Positions 12,516 through 23,529 of a stretch of DNA of 64,000 nucleotides are shown piece by piece. Numbering within the stretch: position 1 is the first letter of the stretch; every line of letters begins with the position of its first letter. The notes under the pieces are model-generated. The model saw only the letters and a list, made by a program, of their open reading frames with translations. It did not search any database and was not told the origin of the DNA. This stretch comes from Lactuca virosa. Its lineage: Eukaryota > Streptophyta > Magnoliopsida > Asterales > Asteraceae. The translations under genes and the position numbers were made by a program. The DNA lies in contig CAKMRJ010005523.1 of the NCBI GenBank assembly GCA_928212115.1, forward strand, positions 243,136,949-243,200,948, written 5' to 3'.

Positions 12516-13240
12516 ATGGTGACGCTACGTGATGCGCCAGTTGGCAGTTTTGGTGCCGACAAGGGATGAGGCTCGGACTCTAGAGCCGGGTAGCTCGATG
12601 ATCAGATGAGGGAGTTTATTCCAGCTGAGATTACGCGCGCGATGACGTTTCGGGAGTTCCGAGCTTGTGGAGCTCTAGGCTATCATGGGGTTAGGGACCC
12701 CATTCTCAGTAGGAGGTGGTTAGCGGATATAGCTAACACGTTCAGGATGAGTTTCTGCCCTGAGGAGGCGAAGGTCAGATATGCTTCTTGCCTGTTGAAG
12801 GACCGGACACATGATTGGTAGGAAGATATTGGTAGTGAGTTGGGTGATGATGCTGTGTCATGGGATGATTTCTCGACCGGGTTCTTGCGGAGTTTGCTCC
12901 GGTACTTGAGGTGCAGCAGTTGGCACGAGAGTTTCTGGGTCTCCGCCAGACTACTGAGACTGTGGCAGAGGTCACTGCCAAGTCTTGGGAGAGGGCTTTG
13001 TTGGTACCACAGTATACAGCAGATGAGTAGATGAAGAAAGTGAGGAATCATGATATGCTGCGAGATGATATCAGGGAGTTCGTGAGTATTTCGGGGCGTG
13101 AGACCCTGAACGATATGATTTCTAGATCCCGAGAGCGGTAGACTGATTTGGAGCACTCAGGAATGGGATCCAAATTCTAGCTCCGGCTCAGGAGCAGGAC
13201 CTGGGCCAATCGATGCGTGATCGCGGGAGTTCATCTCATC
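12516..13240 (+). pseudogene. gag: Ty3/gypsy gag of element G, broken
   Basis: Gag of a plant gypsy element, covering the capsid domain. The ATG at 12516 opens a short frame that soon stops. The readable domain runs from about 12606, with EFIPAEITRAMTFREF, then DPILSRRWLADIANTF and the helix ending KDRTHDW. A TAG at 12819-12821 replaces the second tryptophan of the usual DWW motif. Beyond it the capsid continues with frame changes to about 13140, for example around ETVAEVTAKSWERALL. The N terminus matches the minus-strand fragment at 22960-23090. No zinc knuckle, protease or polymerase follows, so the element is gag-only or has decayed. Confidence 0.8.
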
Positions 13241-13878
13241 GGAGATTAATCGCAGAGTTTTGGAATGGACCTCGGTGGTCTTTTGTTCATCCAAGGAAGG
13301 GATTTTGGGAGCTCTCGATAGTCATCTCGGGGCCTTTCGAGCCATATTTGTCGCGGGGCAGTTAGGGGCTTATCTGGAACACAAAGCATGTGGATCCCTA
13401 GAATCCTTCAGGAAGGAGGATCCTACTATTAGTTCCTATCATTGGGATCGGAAGAGAGTGTTGCACCATGTCCTCAGGATGGTCGAGGTAACTCTGGAGG
13501 AGGTGGTCAGGATTCCTTCAGATGTTTGCGGGTACGTTATCTTCTGCAACTTCAAGTGGATATCGGGAATTTGTATCGCTTTGGAATTTTGATTGAGTTT
13601 GAATAAGTTAGATCTCGGGTCGGTTCTCTGCTATTGTCTGAGTTATCAAGGATTGTCATATCCATTCTGCATGCCGAGGAGTCTTTAATGAATCTTCAGA
13701 TGGACGTATATTGCGGAGTGGGTCCCGCATGTACCGTTATTGTTCCGGGTCTTTGTCAGAATCTGTTCAGGAGTATTGCTTGGAGGACCTTTGGTCAGGA
13801 GTTAGTGGGATAGTTCTCGAGTAAATTCAGGGTTCAGTGGTTCTATCATATGTTCGGGTATGATCGACACCTGCCTAT

Positions 13879-15760
13879 GGAAGAACTTTGGAGATCAAGG
13901 AACTACTGTTGCTAGGAAAGGAATGGTAGCATGAATATTGTGGTGTCAGTTGCGTGAGTTGTTTGATCATTGTATGTGTCAAGGGAATCGTACCTTCGCA
14001 TGGATTGAAGTCAATTAGAGTTTAATGATTCCTTGAGGATAGAAATTAGAGTAGAGGTTCGTCAGTACACGGCAAGAGTTATGGTTTTTAGTCGTCGACA
14101 TAAGAAGTCAAGGAATTGGTATGGTATCATGAGAGGTGATTTGAATTATCGGACTAGTTAAGGTCTCAAGTGTATTCTTCCGGATTCCAGGAGTTGGGTA
14201 ATCGTTGAGATTGGCTAGTAATGGATCACTAGCAAGGGTAAGCCCCTGTCGTCAGCAGATCGATCGTTGGAGGGTAAGAAGGATTGGGAATCCTTCAATT
14301 CCCGTGTGTTGTGGGAATTTAGTCGATTCAAATTGGGGGAGAATCATTCAGGTATTCAGGAGCAGGAGTGGTTATGAAACTAGGATGAGTTTCGAATCCC
14401 ACCAGGGAGGAAGGCGGCTCAAGCGGCTGTTTGGGTTGAGGGTTGTGTGAGTTGGGAGTTCGGTAAAACTCCCCAGCATGTGAATCGCGTCTTCTTGGTG
14501 CTTGATAGCAGGATTCTGGGAATCAGGATTGGGTCCCGGTCATGAATTGAGTTCAGTTTGGGTGTTCGGTCGAGTGGGTGCTCGACTTTGTGTGCGATTC
14601 GAATTTATAGATTAGGGGTAAGGAATTGGGCTACGGTTTTGTTAGGGCGAAAGTGTTGTAAGACTGCGGGGATATCCGTAGCATTCACAAGCGGTCAGAT
14701 AGTGTGGAAAGTGTTGTAAAACTGCGGGGGTAGCCGTAGCATTCACAAGAGGTCAGATAGTGTGGAAAGTGTTGTAAGACTGTGGGGGTAGCCGTAGCAT
14801 TCACAAGCGGCCAGAAAGTATGGAAGAACTTTGGAGATCAAGGAACTACTGTTGCTAGGAAAGGAATGGTAGCATGAATATTGTGGTGTCAGTTGCGTGA
14901 GTTGTTTGATCATTGTATGTGTCAAGGGAATCATACCTTCGCATGGATTGAAGTCGATTAGAGTTTAATGATTCCTTGAGGATAGAAATTAGAGTAGAGG
15001 TTCGTCAGTACACGGCAAGAGTTATGGTTTTTAGTCGTCGACATAAGAAGTCAAGGAATTGGTATGGTATCATGAGAGGTGATTTGAATTATCGGACTAG
15101 TTAAGGTCTCAAGTGTATTCTTCCGGATTCCAGGAGTTGGGTAATCGTTGAGATTGGCTAGTAATGGATCACTAGCAAGGGTAAGCCCCTGTCGTCAGCA
15201 GATCGATCGTTGGAGGGTAAGAAGGATTGGGAATCCTTCAATTCCCGTGTGTTGTGGGAATTTAGTCGATTCAAATTGGGGGAGAATCATTCAGGTATTC
15301 AGGAGCAGGAGTGGTTATGAAACTAGGATGAGTTTCGCATCCCCACCAGGGAGGAAGGCGGCTCAAGCGGCTGTTTGGGTTGAGGGTTGTGTGAGTTGGG
15401 AGTTCGGTAAAACTCCCCAGCATGTGAATCGCGTCTTCTTGGTGCTTGATAGCAGGATTCTGGGAATCAGGTTTGGGTCCCGGTCATGAATTGAGTTCAG
15501 TTTGGGTGTTCGGTCGAGTGGGTGCTCGACTTTGTGTGCGATTCGAATTTATAGATTAGGGGTAAGGAATTGGGCTACGGTTTTGTTAGGGCGAAAGTGT
15601 TGTAAGACTGCGGGGATATCCGTAGCATTCACAAGCGGTCAGATAGTGTGGAAAGTGTTGTAAAACTGCGGGGGTAGCCGTAGCATTCACAAGAGGTCAG
15701 ATAGTGTGGAAAGTGTTGTAAGACTGTGGGGGTAGCCGTAGCATTCACAAGCGGCCAGAA
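13879..15760 (+). repeat. 941-bp direct tandem duplication
   Basis: The segment beginning TGGAAGAACTTTGGAGATCA at 13879 begins again at 14820 and remains nearly identical to about 15760. The few differences I see include AATCCC versus CATCCC near 14394/15335. The junction at 14815-14822 joins a short-repeat unit to the start of the block, which suggests unequal exchange or replication slippage. Frames 14205-14450 and 15148-15489 are the same chance frame in the two copies. Confidence 0.9.
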
Positions 15761-15850
15761 AGTGTGGAAAGTGTTGTAAGACTGCTGGGAGCCATAGCAT
15801 TCACAAGCTTCCAGATAGTATGGAAAGAGCAGAAAGATTACAGGGTAGCC
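14649..15850 (+). repeat. About 58-bp minisatellite units at the ends of both duplicates
   Basis: Units built on AGTGTTGTAAGACTGCGGGG, a CCGTAGCATTCACAAG core and a GGTCAGATAGTGTGG link occur three times at about 14649-14819. They occur about four to five times, more degenerate at the right, at about 15590-15850. The minus-strand frame at 15629-15904 is a translation artefact of this repeat, showing a recurring CECYGY motif. Confidence 0.85.
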
Positions 15851-17371
15851 GTGGCATTCATGGATTCGTTCAGATGACTTAGGCCCGGGTAGGCCAGTTC
15901 GCAAGGGTGTGAGTAGGTCACAACCTAATTGGAATCAGAAAACGGTAGGTTGAAGGAGACCGGACATGATGTACGACTACAGTTATTCTGGCAGCATTCA
16001 CCTTTTTGCGTTGGATTCAGTGGCACCAGGTTGTCAGCCTATTATGATCCGGAAGATCAGAAGGAATAATGGAGCCATGAGTGGCAATATGGTTAGGGCA
16101 GATTTCGATAGCCGAAGTTCTCTTTGAAAGTCCCGTGGGGCGACTGTGAGGTTGCTCTTGGCTCAGCAACTGGGCAGGAATTCAGTATCCCAGATAAGTT
16201 GGGGACCAGGTAGGTCTCGGTTGCCTTGGGAAAGCAGATAGGAGGCTGTGCGATGCTTCGGACAGTAGTAGTGATCTGGGGATTCGTGTGTGTGAGGATT
16301 AGCTTGATGATCGAAAGTGCTTAGTCACTTGCAGTGGGATTAAATAATATCAGAGTAATTGATTTGATCCTGTTGCGCAGCTCTCGTCTGAGTCTAACCA
16401 TTGCAAGGATGAATCTTCTACTCAAAGGATTATCTGAGCCTTCTATTAAGTATAAGTGTTCTACAGCTGTTTCTGGTCAGTGACTTGGTTCTGTTGGTAG
16501 CATCGAGATAATCAGGGTGGAAGTGTGTGGTTGGTCAGCTGTTCGGGGAAGTTTAGGCATGATAATATTTCAGCATGGGCGGTCTATCGGGGAGGCAGAC
16601 CATTATAGATTTTATATTTCGGATGGGCAAAAGTGGTCTTGCGGGAGTTTAAGTTTTGCCTTCTTTGGGACAGAATTTTGGCTTGGGTTTTGGTTATCTC
16701 GGGAAGATTTTCTTATGCGTTGAATCTTCAGTTGCGTTCCTCAAATTGTTGTTTTGATATGAGTGTTTGTAAGGAGCGATTTCAAGGACGAAATCTAATT
16801 TAAGTGGGGGAGAGTTGTAACACTCAGTTTCAGATTTGCCTTGTTGCTTGGGGTTGCGGCCCAATCATCAGTTGTCATGGTATTTAGGGCTTCGGGAAAG
16901 GAAGGATTTAGCCCATTCTGGATGAAGTTGCCATGGTTTATGTGATCCATGTATTCGATTTTGTCTTCGGAAGCCAAGGTTACGACTGTAAATTGACATC
17001 TTGGTCTTTTATGGGTTTTGGATTTTGTTTGGAAGGTTTTAAGGGTTGGGGGTATTGCTGGGAGCATAGGGTTTCTCGCTACCTTTTCGTGGATATAAGA
17101 TTCGTTGGAAACGGACCTAAGATGAGTAAGTTATGGCATTTTGAAGTTATTGACAGAATTGGCCCTTGGATGGAAAAGCTAGAAAATCAGTCCCACACAT
17201 GCAAGGATGCTTGCGCATGTTTAGTTGGGTACGCCCAACATAAGCTAGGGTACGTCCAACGTAGAGATGTAAAACTAGACGCGGGTTTGGGAGTCGTATG
17301 CCCATCGTACAGGAGTTATGCCCAGCGTACTCTCAGGATCCCCAAAACCCTAATTGTTAAGGTTTGCACAA

Positions 17372-17380
17372 TATATAAAG
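17372..17380 (+). promoter_or_regulatory. Probable TATA box of LTR D
   Basis: TATATAAAG lies 556 bases into the LTR and upstream of the minisatellite. This is a normal place for an LTR promoter. Only sequence match and position support it. Confidence 0.55.
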
Positions 17381-18754
17381 ATCTTATGTCCCCCACAACC
17401 TTCATCCTTTCAGCCTCCATTGTCCCTAAGGAGCAGAAATCGAACCCTAAGCCTCTTGTATGCCTTGTGAGCTATTTTGGTGCACATTTGGGGTGGTTTT
17501 TGGTGGTTTAGAAGAAGAAGGAGTTGGAAGAAGGAGCAAGAAAGTGAAAAGAGCTTGTATATCCAGGAGTTTAGCATCTTTTCTGACTCATATGAGGTAT
17601 CAAGCTTTAACCTTAACCATTGCATGTTTATATATAGGTTTGGGGTGTTATTTGTGGCATTTTGGCCCCATAGTTGAGACTTCTTGTGTTCTGGTAGTTC
17701 CAGTCCACAAGAGCCGTCCTTTTGAGCTCTTGGAAGCATTTAGAACCATAAAAATCGGGCCTTGATGGTTAAGCCACCACCATGCAAGAGTTAGATGGTC
17801 ACAAAGTGTGTTTAAGGACTTAAATCATGTCTTAACCCTCATCTATGCATGCAAAGACATAAAATTTGTAACTTTATGGTTTAAGACGTCTTAAAGGGTC
17901 TAGATCTATGTTTTGGACGTTAGGAATTAATGGATTAAGTCACAAATGAGTTTTTTAAGAGGCTGGTCAGTACGCCGGGTGTACCCCTAGTACGCTGTGC
18001 GTACTGGGTCAACCTCCCTGAAGTTGGTCAAGGCCAGCGTATGCTGGGCGTACGTGCCATGTACGTCGCGCACACGCATGCAGAGTCGTCAAAGGTGTTT
18101 TTGGGCCTTAGGATGTTGGGCCAGAGTTTTTTGGGCCTCATGACCCACTGTGAAGTAAGGTCTCTGGGCCTAAACCTAGGTTTTGTATTAGGCCTTGGTG
18201 GGCCTAATAGTTTTGGGCTTTAGTGGGCCTAATGGGCTTGGATCTTTGGGCCATCGGAGAATTATTATTTGACAAGGGTTGTTAGGCTTTAGGGTAAGGC
18301 CTATGCAAGAGTTTGGGCCCAATTTGAAAATTTGGGCCATTAGTGGGATTTTATGGATTTTTGAGTTTTGGGCTTGTTTGGTTTTGGGCTCGGGCCTTAG
18401 TTATGAATCTTGTTGGGCCAGGGGTAAATTGGTCATTTTACCCCAAGTATGGATTATGGATCATGGGTTGGGACCTAATTGCTAATTGGGTGATATTTTG
18501 GTATAGATAGCTCGAGGCGTTGCCAGGGCAGCAGCTAGGGATTTCTTGCAGTGAACTTCAGCAGTGTGAGGTGAGTTACCTTCTTTGTATGAGTGGGTCG
18601 AAGGCACCAATGCAGGCCCACTAGTAGTTGTTTATAGTAGAGATGATTGTCTTTGTGATAATTTTTTGGTATGCCACTATCTGTTGAGATTTATGTGCTT
18701 GTATGCTATGCTATTATGTGGTAGTGATAGGAGGGGTGAAGTAGGCCTCGTAAT

Positions 18755-18985
18755 CGGTTGAAATAAACCGGAGGGTAGGTCGGGCACCCAGTAATCGTTT
18801 GGAATAAAACCGATGGGTAGGTCGGGCACTCAGGTATGCCTGACAGGGGTAGGTCGGAGATCCCCGGTATGTCTGACAGGGGTAGGTCGGGCACCCCGGT
18901 ATGCCTGACATGGGTAGGTTAAGCACCCAGGTATGCTCAACAGGGTAGGTCGGGCACCCAGATATGTCTGACAGTATGCTTATTA
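18755..18985 (+). repeat. GC-rich minisatellite in LTR D
   Basis: Six to seven irregular units of about 28-38 bp are built on GGTAGGTCGGGCACCC and GGTATGCCTGACAGG. They lie shortly upstream of a conserved AACTCACTAAGCTT block. The same slot holds different minisatellites in the LTRs of F and of the Tekay element. Confidence 0.9.
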
Positions 18986-19297
18986 TAGGGTATGTGGTAT
19001 GATGGGGGAACTCACTAAGCTTCATGCTTACGGTTTTCAGTTTTGGTTTCAGGTACTTCTTCTTCAAAAGGAAAGCAGCTGGCATGATCTGAGCGGATCA
19101 CACTATGATTTTCCGCACATGAGATCTTTGGGAGTTGTACTATGATGATTGTTTTCTTATGACATGTTTTGGTTATTGAGATATTGGTTTTTGATTATGA
19201 TATGGGATGACACTTTTGATGTTTTCAGACTATCGTTTTTATGAATTACTTAATTAAAAACAAAACTTTTGGTCTTGTAATTTGGGATGTTATAAGT

Positions 19298-19310
19298 TGG
19301 TATCAGAGCC
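19298..19310 (+). other. Primer binding site, tRNA-iMet type, after LTR D
   Basis: TGGTATCAGAGCC follows the end of LTR D by three bases and marks the start of a second plus-strand gypsy internal region. Confidence 0.9.
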
Positions 19311-20036
19311 TTGGTTTGAGGGATCCGGACACACCTTCAGGGGTGTATGGACTCAAATCGAGGGTTTGAGAGATTTTTACAAGAAAAAAATAATTTTTGT
19401 AAAATTAAGATTAAGGGTTTTTATGAAGAACAAGGAGTGTGATGCGTGCAATCGGCCGAGCTCAAGTAAGTTTTCCCCAAGATACCATACATGTTTTTAT
19501 GATATATGTTATGATTATGAGAATTGCACGCTAGATTAGGGCTAAGAATCTAGGAAGGATGCCTTGTATGCCTATTGTATGTGTATGAGAATTGCATGCT
19601 AGATTAGGGCTAAGGATCTAGGAAGGATGCCTGGTATGCCTACTGTATATTCTTATTGAACTGCATGCTAGTACTGATTAGTCAGTGATATGATGGCCTG
19701 ATTAGGGTATGCTTGGTTTTGGGTTACTCAATGCTCGAATGCTGCTTGCTTTGTGCTATAGGAGTTCTAATTATCTCTAACTAACTAGAAAACGAATATG
19801 CTAAGTTACATATTACGAGGACTAAATAATTTCAGAAGGTTAGGTTTAGCCCTATTGCGCAGCTCTCGTTTGAGTCTAACCACTGTAGGGAGATCCCTCT
19901 CATTCGAATAATTGTCTGGTGTTAGTAATATGTAACGGTATTCGCGAGTTAGTTAGGGGAGATAGCAGGGACTTCTTTTGCAGCTGATGGCAGAGAGTGG
20001 GTCGGAGGTTACCCTAGGGTAAGCCTAGGATGAGAT
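19311..20036 (+). mobile_element. Leader of a second gypsy copy, truncated
   Basis: This is noncoding leader downstream of the primer site. A block around TGCTAGATTAGGGCTAAG repeats twice at about 19528-19650, and a GCGCAGCTCTCGT block at about 19857 matches 16375 and, in reverse, about 23510. Around 20036 it switches to unrelated AT-rich sequence, so the leader is cut before gag. The junction is approximate. Confidence 0.6.
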
Positions 20037-20999
20037 AATTATGTTCAAAATAACTTCAATTCCACTAATGTTTTGCTCCTTGCTAATCCCTAGATCATCA
20101 TCTATATTCACAAAAACTGAATTATCTAAGGACTAAGTCTATATCTACATCTTGACACCTAGAACAAATTTATGGGTTTTACATGTACTCACGTAGAAAA
20201 ATCCTTATACTCTTAAAGGTACGTGCAACCTACTTTGATCTATTTCATAACACTATTGAAGCAACATACTATTGAACAACAAAATCTAAAACCCTAGTGT
20301 AAATCTAAATTCTCAAAAGAATTACATAACTCTCATTTGTTATTATAAACAATCTTTGATTTCAACAAGATCATGATGGGTTTTACGGGAAATAATATGT
20401 TTAGCATCGTGTACCAGAATTGTATCTGGGAGAGCTTATGTAGTCATTGCACTTTTGAATAATACCTTTAACCAATAAAGGTTGAAGTTTATCTCTTTTG
20501 CTTAAGCATATACTTTTCTTTAGGTTTTTAGTTTTGTGTGAAAAAAGTGAGTATGAAAAAAAAAGTTGAGTGAATAAAAGCTTATAAAGTTTGAACATTG
20601 AAGATATTGAAGAATGAAGTGAAAATGCGAAAGTCAAATGAGTATTTGTTTAATTGTAAATTTTCTTTTCTAGTTTATTTTTCTATATGTATGCTTGGGG
20701 GGCTTAACCAAAAATTACCTTGAGCTTAAGAACGATTTCTGAGGATATATTCGGAAGGATGCATAAAATTAATGTTTTTCAGAATAACTATGATGTGTTC
20801 ATGAGGATTGTGAGTATTTAGGATTAAGGAAGTTCTTAGGAATATTAGACACAAATATATGCATTGCGGTATCGATGTAATGGATGAGCTCAAAATGGAT
20901 TGCCTTATGCGACGTTGGTGGCTAGGGTTTTAATGTAATGATATGATGTTAAAAATCAATTTTGCTTGGGGGCAAGCAAAAGTCAAGTGTGAGGTATTT
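20037..20999 (+). mobile_element. 3' internal remnant of an Athila/Tat-like element
   Basis: This AT-rich sequence before the next LTR has no supported gene. Its last part, TTGCTTGGGGGCAAGCAAAA at 20961-20980, resembles the conserved motif found upstream of the 3' LTR in Athila/Tat elements. That comparison is from memory. The left boundary is taken from loss of gypsy leader similarity. Confidence 0.5.
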
Positions 21000-22412
21000 T
21001 GATATGTTCATATTTAATCCTATATTTTGTGCATTATATTAATATTTTTAGCTACATTTGTGCTTATTATAGGACAAAAGGATATTAATACGTTTAAATT
21101 CTGTTTTCTAGTAGTAAAGACATGTTCGAGACGAAAAGGAAGCAAATGTGGAGCTGGAAGTAGGAATATTGGACCAAGTCAACAGAAGTCAAAGAAATCA
21201 AGAATTCAGAAGCCCACGACATGGGGAATTTCTGCCACACAGTGGTGAGTTGGTTTTTCGTGATCTGATCTATGCCTTGGAGAATTCATGTTTTAATTGA
21301 TCACCAAGTCGTGGGGACTATTTGCCACGACGTGGGAGGTGAATTTTGGTAACTATATATTGATTGTTTTGGCTCTCAACCCTAACTTATGCTGGAAGCT
21401 ATTGACGATTTTTGAGAACCAGAGGCACCCCTTGGAGGTTTTAGAAATATAATTTCGTTTGGCCTTAATTGTTGATGAGATCTAGAAGAAAACCTCATTA
21501 ATATTTTCGGTTTTCTACTTCTAATCATATCTAGTCTTATTTGTTTTGATTCTATGGGTTTTTCTGCTATGATTATGGGCTAAAACCCTTCTACTTTCGT
21601 TGGTAATGATGAACCCTTTGAACTATGTGTTGATTTCAATATTATGACTAATTATTTTTGGTTTCTCTAGTGTTGATAAATCGTAATCTTTACATGTTTA
21701 AGTTCTAGTTTTTAATTTCCTTTCTACAAGTTTATGTAGTAGATGATCATTCTATTTGCATGAATTTGTTTACCTAGTAGTTTATGATCATTAAATTGCT
21801 AGAGCTAGGATTGACCAAATCTTAGACTAGGTAATTAAATATAGTAACTTTAACTGTGTGAAAGAGAGCATAATTGATCCATAATTTGTACTTGTTTGCT
21901 TGACTTGATCATAGAAAAGTAACTCTTATATTTATCATGCACAACCAAATTTATCTTTATGTCATTTTTGTGTCTACTTGTGTTTGATCATTACATAGTA
22001 AGTTATAAATTAGTAACAACTAGGAATTTGATCATAATACTAGCATTATAATAATTTCGTAACCAACATAAATATTCAAATAGAAAGCAACCATTGGAAA
22101 AAGGGGGAATTCTGATCCAACGAAAGTACTCTTTAATATTGAACTCAAATCATTTTCTTGTTTCTTCTTTAGTTTAATTTACTTACTTGTTAAGTGTTAT
22201 AAGTTTCTAGACTTGCAAAACTAGAAAACCCTTTTATTTGCTTAATTTACTCAGATAACTTTAGTAGGTAATTTTAGCTGATATTTCCGTTCCCTATGTT
22301 CAATACCCAACTTATCTGAACTATCCGATTAATCGATTAGGTACACTGTCTATCGCGTATTAGTTAGTCTAGATTCGTTAGTTTTAAAACTAGAACTTAA
22401 AAATACATATCA
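21000..22412 (+). repeat. Athila/Tat-like LTR
   Basis: The LTR has perfect inverted ends, TGATATG at 21000-21006 and CATATCA at 22406-22412. A tRNA-Asp-type primer site follows on the right and Athila-like 3' sequence precedes it on the left, so it is another single LTR between two internal pieces. It includes the ACGTGG/CGTGGGG words at about 21212-21340. No gene is visible inside. Confidence 0.8.
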
Positions 22413-22418
22413 AGTTTT

Positions 22419-22436
22419 TGGCGCCTTTGCCGGGGA
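22419..22436 (+). other. Primer binding site, tRNA-Asp type
   Basis: TGGCGCCTTTGCCGGGGA closely matches the TGGCGCCGTTGCCGGGGA site complementary to the 3' end of plant tRNA-Asp, which is used by Athila/Tat retrotransposons. One base differs. Confidence 0.8.
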
Positions 22437-22675
22437 ACAACTTAATTTTAGTTAATTTTATCTACAATTTGTTGTCGATCTTTGTGTGGAATTTATTTCA
22501 CATAATGTTACATTTCTTTCGTTTATATTTTTCCTATTTTTTTTATTTTTCTGTCCCTACAGTGACCATGCCGTGGCAATTCTTGCCCATGTCGTGGCCA
22601 TCGTTCAGACAATTTATGTTTTTATTGTTTTTGTTCTTTTTATGGGTTTGTTTTCTGTTTTGTTGCAGTAAGTTT

Positions 22676-22960
22676 ATGACCCGAGCATCTTCATATAATG
22701 CAATACCAGATTTGGAAGATCCCGAGTCTATTTTTCACAAAAGAAACAAGGAAAGGAGAAAAGAAAAAGACATGCAAAAGGAAGAAGTAAAACCAAACAA
22801 GGTAGAGAGCGAATACGTGCTCGATTCAGAATCTGAAAAAGAAAGCAAACCAGAAGACAAGATGGCCGACATAGCGAACATGGCCATGGAGGAGTATAAG
22901 AAATGGATGCGTGACAATGGGCCGGGTCTTATGCATCCCAAAATTCCAAACACCGCTAAA
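22676..22960 (+). pseudogene. Start of Athila-like gag, truncated
   Basis: An ATG at 22676 lies about 240 bases after the primer site and opens MTRASSYNAIPDLEDPESIF, followed by a lysine/glutamate-rich stretch. The LEDPE-type opening resembles Athila gag N termini as I recall them. At about 22960 the frame runs into reverse-strand gypsy gag sequence, and from there to 23059 it is a chance fusion. The first part of the open frame (from 22418) is leader with a hydrophobic translation and is not a real membrane protein. Confidence 0.6.
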
Positions 22961-23524
22961 GATCACAAGAGTTTGCTCCAGAATGTTGTGGGTAATCTCA
23001 GACGAAATGAACTCCTGCATCTGATCATCCAAGGGTCTGGCTGCAGAGCCCGAATCTGATCTCTCACCGGGTCCTTTACCATCTCGAGTGACCACCATAC
23101 TAAAAATAAACAATGTAAACCATCAGAAAACACTTGAATAATCGCATATCATACGGGTCCCTTAGTATCCTCGTGACTCCCTTGACTCGAGTACGGATCA
23201 TGTGCTTCCAGTAGTACGGGCCCAATACTACCTTCCACACATATCCGCACTTTCCTCCAGAGTCGTCCTTATTCCCCTAAGCGACTCCCTTAATTCCAAC
23301 ATTCCATATTCCCGCTAAACAACACATATACTAATGCTAACATGCTTCCTAGGTTCTCCTACGATTCCCTTCCCGCCACTCTCCACCATCAACTACAGAA
23401 GAAACCCCCACTCACCCGCTAACTACTTTACAAATATAATTACATGCAACAGATACTAGATAATTCTTTGACTGCAAGGTCTCACACTACAACGTTTGGA
23501 CTCAAACAAGAGTTGCGCAATAGA
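22961..23524 (-). pseudogene. gag: Gag start and leader of minus-strand gypsy element F
   Basis: Read on the minus strand, an ATG near 23094-23096 opens MVVTRDGKGPGERSD and continues to DDQMQEFISSEITHNILEQT, matching the gag start of element G at 12516. The protein is cut at about 22961 by the junction with the Athila piece. Upstream on the minus strand (to 23524) is the leader, with the same CCGTACTACTGG block as 1607-1828. The rest of the leader lies beyond the Tekay insertion, at 32981-33442. Confidence 0.75.
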
Positions 23525-23529
23525 GTTAA
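23525..23529. other. Left target-site duplication GTTAA of the Tekay element
   Basis: GTTAA here is identical to 32976-32980 on the other side of the element, a 5-bp duplication made at insertion. Confidence 0.9.

Larger units (their letters stand above)
13241..16815 (+). mobile_element. Noncoding internal region of gypsy element G
   Basis: No pol motifs are visible between the broken gag and LTR D. The region contains a 941-bp direct tandem duplication (13879-15760) and two clusters of short repeats. A stretch at about 16340-16460 resembles the leader at about 19820-19935 (shared GCGCAGCTCTCGT and GAGTCTAACCA), so leader-type sequence is present near the 3' end as well. The region ends in a polypurine tract TTTAAGTGGGGGAGAG at 16799-16814, directly before LTR D. 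Confidence 0.65.
16816..19294 (+). repeat. LTR D of gypsy element G, shared with a second internal region
   Basis: It starts TGTAACACTCAG after a polypurine tract and ends GATGTTATA before an AGTTGGTATCAGAGCC primer site. The last TA presumably was CA. Having a purine tract on the left and a primer site on the right means this one LTR serves as the 3' LTR of G and the 5' LTR of a second copy. It contains GTACGC-type palindromic words (about 17220-17340 and 17968-18070), a TATA box and a GC-rich minisatellite. Open frames inside, including 192 codons at 16933-17511, are not recognisable proteins and I treat them as chance. Confidence 0.85.

Noticed and set aside
16933..17511. 192-codon frame in LTR D
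   Set aside because: No recognisable domain, lies across the presumed promoter of an LTR, and is overlapped by equally long frames on both strands.
18755..18985. Regular repeats that could suggest a CRISPR array (also 33718-33885 and 14649-15850)
   Set aside because: Units are adjacent or degenerate with no unique spacers, lie in LTRs or a retrotransposon internal region, and the setting is a plant genome.
22418..22675. Hydrophobic open frame resembling a membrane protein
   Set aside because: It begins inside the Athila primer binding site and is a T-rich leader. The gag start at 22676 is more plausible.
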